Positions 39,667-45,148 of a DNA stretch of 45,148 bases are shown here, in pieces (within the stretch, counting starts at the first letter, position 1; each line of letters opens with the position of its first letter). The notes beneath the pieces are model-generated. The model ran no database searches. It was not told the origin of the DNA and was given only the letters and a program-made list of their open reading frames with translations. The DNA comes from Clostridia bacterium (GTDB lineage Bacteria > Bacillota > Clostridia > Oscillospirales > Acutalibacteraceae). A program made the translations under genes and the position numbers. The stretch lies in the NCBI GenBank assembly GCA_017379935.1, contig JAFNVC010000030.1:1-45148 (forward strand), in the 5' to 3' direction.

Positions 39667-39978
39667 TTACTGTTCATCACCGACAGTTTTGGCAAAAAGA
39701 TATTCAAGTATACACAGATTATCTTCTATTTTTGCGATAGGGCCGCGCAGATTTATCTCCTTATTTTCAATCAGGGAGCGTATATCTTCCCGTGAATATG
39801 GGATTTTTTTGCACAGCTGTGCCGTTTCGTTTCTTACCGCTAAAATAGCCTGAAGCTGATAGGTGCTGAGTATCGGTATTGTTTTCAGATTGTCACAGAT
39901 AATATTATCGCACTCATACTGCGGGTTATCTGCATATTCATAAATTTCATCTAACATCTCTAAATGATAGCTTGTCAT
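39667..39978 (-). CDS. Small unknown protein (103 residues)
   Basis: A short acidic, mostly helical protein with three cysteines (about 23, 28 and 56) and no membrane segment or motif I recognise. It has a plausible GGAG site before ATG 39978 and lies between the GH38 gene terminator and the tRNA-Lys promoter. No own promoter is obvious. The frame and spacing suggest a real gene, but no function can be given. Confidence 0.5.
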   Translation of the reverse strand: MTSYHLEMLDEIYEYADNPQYECDNIICDNLKTIPILSTYQLQAILAVRNETAQLCKKIPYSREDIRSLIENKEINLRGPIAKIEDNLCILEYLFAKTVGDEQ

Positions 39979-40006
39979 TTTGTCTCCGACTTTCTTTTCG
40001 GTTTAA

Positions 40007-40032
40007 ACCCGCCTGAAAAAAATCAGGCGGGT
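40007..40032 (-). terminator. Probable terminator after the GH38 gene
   Basis: A 10-bp perfect stem ACCCGCCTGA (40007-40016) / TCAGGCGGGT (40023-40032) with a loop of six, 11 bp past the stop codon. The T-tract after it on the minus strand is short (TTTAAACC), so strength is uncertain. Confidence 0.72.
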
Positions 40033-40042
40033 CAATTTATTG

Positions 40043-43000
40043 TCAGATTTTAACCTTGAAGTTTTTGATTTCGAACGGAGTTGCGTGGAAGCTGATGGAA
40101 TCACCTTCATAAGCGATCGGCTCGTCGTTACGCTCGATAAGGTCGCATTCTGCAGCGTAGGTAAGGGGAGCGAAGAACTTGACGGTTGCATCAACACTCT
40201 TGCCCTTCTTCTCAACCATACGGATGATGTAAGCATCCTCTTCCTCACATTTCTTGACAGCTTCAATAGTCATGTTGTCAGCTGTAAGAGTGATAAATGA
40301 GTTGCTTGTGCCCATATCACCGCTGTTTTCAAGCTCAACGGGAACGAGAGGATTATTGATTTCAAGACCTCTTGTAAGTGTCTGAGCCTTCTTCCATGTC
40401 TCAGCGTGCGGATAAATTGAGTATGTGAAATAGTGCTCACCGCGGTCTGATGTCGGGTCGGGCTTAATGGGAGCCTTGAGGAGAGTAAGGATCATCTTAT
40501 GCTCATTTACCTCGTGACCATACTTACAGTCGTTGAGGAGAGATACACCGTAATCCTCATCGGACATATCAATCCAGTTGTGAGCGTTAACCTCAAACTT
40601 TGCCTTATCATACGGATTATATCTGTATGAGCAGCACTCCATAGTAGCGTAAGCGATATCTCTTGTGTAGTTCTTTGTCTGAAGGTCAACATCAAAGAAT
40701 ACCTTGAGAAGCTTCTGATCCTCATGCCAGCTGATATGAGTGTCAAAGTCGATTCTGTCGAGATCGTTGTAGATGATGATGTTCTGATGAAGAACAGACT
40801 TGAGAATCTGTTTCTCAATAGAAATCATTGTATAAACATTACCTGTAATGATGTCTTTTACAACGCCATCCTTGAGGTCGTATTCACGGTCAACGTATGT
40901 TGCAACGATATCCCATGCATCGTAGCCACCGGGCATATCCTCGAAGAGTCTGAAGTCATTACCCTTGCCGCCCTTTGAAAGAACCTCACGGCTGTTTGTC
41001 TTATCATAGATTGATGTAAGAACAGCGTTGTTGTCGAATACAAGCTTGAATCTTGCGTTTTCGATTTCTTTGCCGTTTGATTCGTTATATGCGGGCTTGC
41101 CTGTTGCGGGAACCTTGTAGAATACCTTGTAGCCTACTGCGGGAATATCCTTTGCGATGAATACGAGCTTCTTCTCACCGTTGAACTTTTCGTAAAGCTG
41201 AACGGGAACCTTGTTGCCGTTTTCGTCAAGAATGTCAACATCCTGCCAGTCAAGCTCAACCTTTGAGGTTGAAGCTACGCCGAGCGAATTGAAGAGTGCG
41301 AACGGCTTGCCCTTTTCTGCATCAAAGCCGATGTTCTTTGCTATGATGTCAAGAGCTTCCTTACGGACTCTTTCACCTGTTGCGATAACCTCGTCATAGA
41401 TGCCCATAAGCTTGCCGAAAACCTCAGTGATATGAGTTCCGGGAAGTGAATCGTGGAACTGGTTTGTGAGGATCTTTCTCCATGCAAGGCTAAGCTCCTC
41501 GGTGGGATATGTATAGCCGTATTTCTCAGCGATAGAAGCGTACATTTCAGCCTCACGGAAGAGGTTTTCGCAGTAACGGTTAGCCTTCTTGAGTGCAGCC
41601 TTTGTTGTATGAACACCGCGGTGCTCTTCGAGGTAAAGCTCATCCTTCCATGTTACAACCTTATCGCCTGCAGCAACAGCCTTCTGTCTCATATTCTCGA
41701 GAGAATCCTCGATTTTTGAAATCTGAGTCTCGGGAAGACCGGGGAAGCTCTTGTATCTCTTTGTATACTCGAGCATCTCGTTGTCTACACCGCCGCCGCC
41801 GTCGCCCCAGCCGTAGCAGTACATTGACTCGCCGATAGTATCCTTTTCAGAGAACTTAACCCAGTTTGTCTTAAGTGAATCAGGCTCCATTGAACCGATG
41901 AAGTGTGTCGGCGGAACAGCAGCGAATACCTTTGAACCGTCGGGACCTTCCCACCAGAAAGCATTGTAAAGCCACGGGTTTGTATCGTTCCAGATACCCA
42001 TCTTATGAGTAACGAAATACTTCATACCTGCCTTCTTCATAATCTGAGGCATACAGTAGCTGTTACCGAAAACGTCGGGAAGCCAGCAGGTCTTCGGAGT
42101 AACGCCGAACCACTTTTCGGCATAACGGACACCGTGAAGGAACTGACGGACGAAGGATTCACCTGAAATGATGTTACAGTCAGGCTCAACCCACATACCG
42201 CCGATGTACTCCCAACGGCCTTCCTTGACTCTCTGCTGAACCTGCTCGAAGAGGTTGGGGTAGTGGAGTCTCATTTCCTCATACATACCTGCCTGGCTCT
42301 GTGAGAAAATGAAGTCGGGATACTGCTCCATAAGGCGAAGCATCGTAGCGTGAGTACGTCCTACCTTACGGACAAACTCCTTGTAAGCCCACATATAAAC
42401 CATATCAAGGTGAGAGTTACCGATAAGGTCGAGCTTACCCATACATTTATAATTCGGGTTGTTGTAAACTCTGTCGTAGAGAACCTTCTTACCCATACGG
42501 AGCTTCTGCTTGAAGGTATCAAAGTCAGGCTCGTCAAAGTCAACGAAGCAGAAAGCCTCCTTGAGTGACTCGCGGATAAGAGTAGCGTAGTCGTTGCCCA
42601 TACCCGGCATAAAGAGTGCGTTGTAAACAGCCTTGAAGTCCCAGTAAATCTCGTTGATTTCATCATCGGTTGTTGCGATGAAGGAGCACTCAAGCTTCTT
42701 GAGTGTGCTCTCGTTTGAGTGCCATACGAAGTATGATTCAATGTCGATATCAAACTCTTCGCCTGCCTTAGCACAGTCCGTAAGAACAACTGCGTTACGG
42801 AACGGGTCAAGACCCTGGAAGGGGACACCGTTAACAGAAACAAGAGAGTCGCCGCCGAAGTAAACATAGAGAGAAACCTTCTTACCCTCAAACTTCTCGG
42901 GAATAACAATCTTATTTTTAAAGAAAGCGCTCACACCGTTGCCGCCCCAATAGTCGCCGACGTTAAGCTCCTTCCACTCGTCATAGAAAAATTCGTATTC

Positions 43001-43216
43001 GCCGATATCCTTGTAATTGCACTCACGCATTTTCCATGCGTCAGTAAGCTCGAAATCGGTGTAGATTCTCTTTTTGAGAGTCTTAAGCTTGATCTCAGCG
43101 AGCTCATCAAAGGCAAAGATACCGCGCTGCTTGTTTTTGATAAGACCGCGCCACGTGTCGATATGAGCTTCCATACCTTCCACGGAGGGGATGGTCTTTT
43201 TTGTCTCGTCTGCCAT
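40043..43216 (-). CDS. GH38 alpha-mannosidase
   Basis: A 1057-residue alpha-mannosidase of the long bacterial GH38 type. After an N-terminal beta-rich region (1-255), the catalytic domain shows the zinc ligands His269 and Asp271 in LIGNSHLDMVYMWAYKE (usual HSHxD), the GGMWVEPDCN segment, and the nucleophile Asp381 in WLPDVFGNSYCMP. C-terminal beta-sandwich domains follow (about 630-1057). It hydrolyses alpha-mannosides, such as those on N-glycans or fungal mannans. No signal peptide, so it acts inside on imported fragments. It is monocistronic with a strong promoter overlapping a 15-bp dyad. Confidence 0.93.
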   Translation of the reverse strand: MADETKKTIPSVEGMEAHIDTWRGLIKNKQRGIFAFDELAEIKLKTLKKRIYTDFELTDAWKMRECNYKDIGEYEFFYDEWKELNVGDYWGGNGVSAFFKNKIVIPEKFEGKKVSLYVYFGGDSLVSVNGVPFQGLDPFRNAVVLTDCAKAGEEFDIDIESYFVWHSNESTLKKLECSFIATTDDEINEIYWDFKAVYNALFMPGMGNDYATLIRESLKEAFCFVDFDEPDFDTFKQKLRMGKKVLYDRVYNNPNYKCMGKLDLIGNSHLDMVYMWAYKEFVRKVGRTHATMLRLMEQYPDFIFSQSQAGMYEEMRLHYPNLFEQVQQRVKEGRWEYIGGMWVEPDCNIISGESFVRQFLHGVRYAEKWFGVTPKTCWLPDVFGNSYCMPQIMKKAGMKYFVTHKMGIWNDTNPWLYNAFWWEGPDGSKVFAAVPPTHFIGSMEPDSLKTNWVKFSEKDTIGESMYCYGWGDGGGGVDNEMLEYTKRYKSFPGLPETQISKIEDSLENMRQKAVAAGDKVVTWKDELYLEEHRGVHTTKAALKKANRYCENLFREAEMYASIAEKYGYTYPTEELSLAWRKILTNQFHDSLPGTHITEVFGKLMGIYDEVIATGERVRKEALDIIAKNIGFDAEKGKPFALFNSLGVASTSKVELDWQDVDILDENGNKVPVQLYEKFNGEKKLVFIAKDIPAVGYKVFYKVPATGKPAYNESNGKEIENARFKLVFDNNAVLTSIYDKTNSREVLSKGGKGNDFRLFEDMPGGYDAWDIVATYVDREYDLKDGVVKDIITGNVYTMISIEKQILKSVLHQNIIIYNDLDRIDFDTHISWHEDQKLLKVFFDVDLQTKNYTRDIAYATMECCSYRYNPYDKAKFEVNAHNWIDMSDEDYGVSLLNDCKYGHEVNEHKMILTLLKAPIKPDPTSDRGEHYFTYSIYPHAETWKKAQTLTRGLEINNPLVPVELENSGDMGTSNSFITLTADNMTIEAVKKCEEEDAYIIRMVEKKGKSVDATVKFFAPLTYAAECDLIERNDEPIAYEGDSISFHATPFEIKNFKVKI

Positions 43217-43244
43217 AAAAACGCTCCTCGTTTTAAAATTAACC

Positions 43245-43259
43245 TATCGCTGTGCGATA
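43245..43259. promoter_or_regulatory. 15-bp dyad just downstream of the GH38 promoter, candidate operator
   Basis: TATCGC-TGT-GCGATA is a perfect 6-bp dyad with a 3-base centre. It lies about 11 bp beyond the -10 box of the GH38 promoter, near +4 to +18 of the transcript, a position suited to a repressor. Confidence 0.45.
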
Positions 43260-43269
43260 TAATCGTCTA

Positions 43270-43298
43270 ATTATACCATTACTGTAAAAATATTTCAA
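43270..43298 (-). promoter_or_regulatory. Promoter of the GH38 gene
   Basis: Minus strand TTGAAA (43298-43293) and TATAAT (43275-43270) with a 17-bp spacer, about 55 bp before the ATG at 43216. Confidence 0.8.
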
Positions 43299-43337
43299 TC
43301 CCATTATCCTAAAATATTACAAAAACAGACGCTGCAG

Positions 43338-43365
43338 TTGAATTTTTAAAAATAAGTGTTATAAT
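43338..43365 (+). promoter_or_regulatory. Promoter of the flippase gene
   Basis: TTGAAT (43338-43343) and TATAAT (43360-43365) with a 16-bp spacer, 30 bp before the GTG, divergent from GH38. Confidence 0.7.
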
Positions 43366-43394
43366 GTTTAAGCATCATTTAAGGAGGTGAGACC

Positions 43395-44927
43395 GTGCGT
43401 AGTAAAAAAGCATTGATGAATACAGCCGCTTCGCTGATTCTGCAGTTTGTTACTGTTATTTGCGGCTTTATTGTCCCGCGTATCATCATCGGCACTTACG
43501 GCTCCGAGGTCAACGGTCTAGCTTCTTCTATTACTCAGTTTCTCGGTTACATCACACTCTTTGAATCAGGTGTGGGCGGTGTTGTCCGTGCTGCCTTGTA
43601 CAAACCGCTTGCACAAAATGACACTGCAAAAATCAGCGGAATTGTAAAGGCTACTGAAAACTTTTTCAGGAAAATTGCCCTTATTTTCGTAGGATATATG
43701 CTCGTTCTGGCAGGCGTTTTCCCTGTGCTTGTAAACAAGAGCTTTGATTGGTTTTTCACCGCAACCCTTGTTGCGATAATTGGTCTGAGTACCTTCGCCC
43801 AATATTATTTCGGTATGACTTATACCGTGTTGACCCAGGCAGACCAAAGAAGATACGTCACCGCTACTCTGCAGATTTTTACTATAATATTGAATGCAGT
43901 GCTTGTTGTGATTTTTGCCAAGCTCGGCGCTTCCGTGCATATTCTGAAGCTCGGTACTGCCGCTGTTTACATTCTGCGTCCTATCATACTGAATATATAC
44001 GTCCGCAGAAAATACAGAATTGACCGCAGTGTCGGGCCTGATACTCAGGCAATAAAGCAGCGCTGGGACGGTCTCGGACATCATATTGCATATTTTGTGA
44101 ATCTTAATGCAGACGTTGTGATACTGACGCTGTTTTCAAAGGTTTCGGCCGCTTTTTCAATTGCTGAGGTTTCGGTATACACTGTTTATCACGCTGTTGT
44201 TTACGGTATTGTAAATATTTCCGGTTCTATATCATCCGGTATGGAAGCAGGCTTCGGTAATATGATAGCCCTAAATGAAAAGGAAAACCTTAACAAGAAA
44301 TTCGGAATGTACGAGTTTCTTTCTTATACTATTATAACAATTATGTTTACCTGCGCCGGCATACTCATTCTGCCGTTTGTAAAGGTGTATACCGGAGGTA
44401 TTACGGATATCAATTATATACGACCTGCCTTTGCTTTTATAATTGTATTGGCTTATGCAGTATTTGCCGTAAGGTCTCCCTATAACATTCTTACTCTTGC
44501 AGCAGGTCATTACAGACAGACGCGTAACGGAGCTTTTGCGGAGGCGGCGATTAATGTAGCGGTTTCAATTGTCGGTGTATATTTCTGGGGAATAGTCGGT
44601 GTTGCTCTGGGTACTCTCTGTGCAATGACCTTCCGGACCGTACAATATGCCTGGTATCTTTCTAAAAATATTCTTGAAAGAAGCTTTACTGTGTTCATAA
44701 AGAGGGTAGGCACCTCTGCTTTGTCGGCAGCTCTTTCTGTTTTTGTAATGAAGCTGCTTCCGGAGTTTGTTATCGATTCATACTTTATGTGGATCTTATT
44801 TGGTGTCCTGACTGCCGTTGTTACTGCTTCGGTAACTCTTTTGACAAGTCTTATCTTTTCTAAAAAAGAATTAATTGACACAATAAAATATGTCAAGTCA
44901 ACATTCCTGAAAAAAGTCAAAAAATAA
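43395..44927 (+). CDS. Oligosaccharide flippase (Wzx-type, MOP superfamily)
   Basis: A 510-residue integral membrane protein with about twelve to fourteen membrane segments, beginning MRSKKALMNTAASLILQF and containing IVPRIIIGTYGSEVNGLASSITQFL, the typical N-terminal region of polysaccharide-export flippases of the multidrug/oligosaccharidyl-lipid/polysaccharide superfamily. It likely moves lipid-linked oligosaccharides across the membrane for cell-surface polysaccharide. The GTG start follows an excellent AAGGAGGTGA site. No glycosyltransferase or polymerase genes lie in the window, so the product is unknown. It is followed by the presumed rRNA leader. Confidence 0.82.
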   Translation: MRSKKALMNTAASLILQFVTVICGFIVPRIIIGTYGSEVNGLASSITQFLGYITLFESGVGGVVRAALYKPLAQNDTAKISGIVKATENFFRKIALIFVGYMLVLAGVFPVLVNKSFDWFFTATLVAIIGLSTFAQYYFGMTYTVLTQADQRRYVTATLQIFTIILNAVLVVIFAKLGASVHILKLGTAAVYILRPIILNIYVRRKYRIDRSVGPDTQAIKQRWDGLGHHIAYFVNLNADVVILTLFSKVSAAFSIAEVSVYTVYHAVVYGIVNISGSISSGMEAGFGNMIALNEKENLNKKFGMYEFLSYTIITIMFTCAGILILPFVKVYTGGITDINYIRPAFAFIIVLAYAVFAVRSPYNILTLAAGHYRQTRNGAFAEAAINVAVSIVGVYFWGIVGVALGTLCAMTFRTVQYAWYLSKNILERSFTVFIKRVGTSALSAALSVFVMKLLPEFVIDSYFMWILFGVLTAVVTASVTLLTSLIFSKKELIDTIKYVKSTFLKKVKK

Positions 44928-44950
44928 TTTAAAAAATTTTAATTTTTTTC

Positions 44951-44979
44951 TTGACATTGGCAATTTGTAGTGATATAAT
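44951..44979 (+). promoter_or_regulatory. Strong consensus promoter (probable rrn P)
   Basis: Perfect TTGACA (44951-44956) and TATAAT (44974-44979) with a 17-bp spacer. An AT-rich UP-like region (TTTAAAAAATTTTAATTTTTTTC) lies directly upstream. No coding frame follows within the window. Confidence 0.85.
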
Positions 44980-44985
44980 AACAAC

Positions 44986-45148
44986 ACTTTCCGCCGAAAA
45001 ACGGCGAAAGCGGTTTAGCACCTTGAAAATTAAACAACGATGAAACAAAAACCCTGAAAAGATTTCTAGAGTTTTGCTAATAGCAAAACGTACTTTACAG
45101 AGATTTCGGTAAACGAAATGAATTAAAATGTCAGCAATGACGAATGAG
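44986..45148 (+). other. Structured leader, probably of an rRNA operon (16S not in window)
   Basis: The transcript from the promoter runs to the window end without an ORF. It contains CACCTTGAAAATTAAACAA (45019-45037), resembling the boxA-like antitermination and pre-rRNA sequences of Firmicutes. It also has hairpins: CGCCG/CGGCG (44992-45006), GTTTTGCT/AGCAAAAC (45071-45089) and ATTTCG/CGAAAT (45103-45119). The 16S start (GAGTTTGATC) is not reached. Alternative: another stable RNA. Confidence 0.6.

Noticed and set aside
43566-44084. A 172-residue minus-strand frame within the flippase gene
   Set aside because: Antisense shadow without ribosome site; the flippase frame has membrane segments and a strong start.
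1-45148. CRISPR array, IS element, prophage or toxin-antitoxin pair
   Set aside because: No regularly spaced direct repeats, transposase, integrase or phage structural genes were found.

Overview
The window looks like a chromosomal segment of an anaerobic, low-to-mid GC Clostridia bacterium, probably of the Ruminococcaceae/Oscillospirales type. I infer this from sporulation genes (spoIID and an adjacent spoIVB-spo0A pair), Firmicutes-type housekeeping genes (obg, Mini-RNase III, YitT), a small 2[4Fe-4S] ferredoxin, Firmicutes-like promoters (TTGACA-17-TATAAT occurs repeatedly) and many carbohydrate-active enzymes. No phage, transposase, plasmid or CRISPR element was seen. The taxonomic placement rests on gene content only.

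Layout. 1-2.7 kb: a minus-strand operon of citrate synthase, a membrane protein and an AEC-family permease cut by the left edge. 2.7-6.3 kb: spoIID, a ferredoxin with its own promoter and terminator, then an operon of a TrmN6-like tRNA methyltransferase, rsmI and an unknown membrane-anchored protein. 6.3-15.8 kb: a hexuronate/aldonate operon. It starts at a promoter overlapped by a perfect 16-bp palindrome and encodes a fused TIM-barrel isomerase plus Gfo/Idh/MocA oxidoreductase, a second Gfo/Idh/MocA protein, mannonate dehydratase (uxuA), an SDR mannonate oxidoreductase, KDG kinase and KDPG aldolase. Housekeeping genes obg, mrnC and yitT follow with no visible terminator.

15.8-24.4 kb: a minus-strand PHP phosphoesterase, MFS transporter and GH127 (beta-L-arabinofuranosidase-like) operon; a divergent ChbG/YdjC deacetylase; an alanine-type aminotransferase; a CapA-like and SGNH hydrolase pair; and tRNA-Leu(GAG). 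24.4-33.4 kb: CCA-adding enzyme, ArsC-like protein, a secreted protein with an excisionase-like fold, an RluA pseudouridine synthase, a PlsC acyltransferase with a zinc ribbon followed by an acyl carrier protein, a PPC-domain protein, a family I.5-like zinc lipase, then spoIVB and spo0A. 33.5-45.1 kb: a second, identical tRNA-Leu(GAG), a methyltransferase, a GH63-like glycosidase, a second PlsC zinc-ribbon protein with a secreted metallophosphoesterase, tRNA-Lys(UUU), a GH38 alpha-mannosidase, a polysaccharide flippase, and at the right edge a strong promoter with a structured leader, probably that of an rRNA operon.

The genes suggest a fermentative glycan user: GH127, GH63-like, GH38 and ChbG release or trim sugars, the MFS and AEC proteins move solutes, and the mannonate-to-KDPG branch sends uronates to pyruvate and glyceraldehyde-3-phosphate. 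The best candidates for undescribed biology are the fused isomerase/oxidoreductase at the head of a uronate operon that lacks the usual isomerase (uxaC), and the pair of PlsC acyltransferases carrying identically spaced zinc ribbons, one next to a dedicated ACP.
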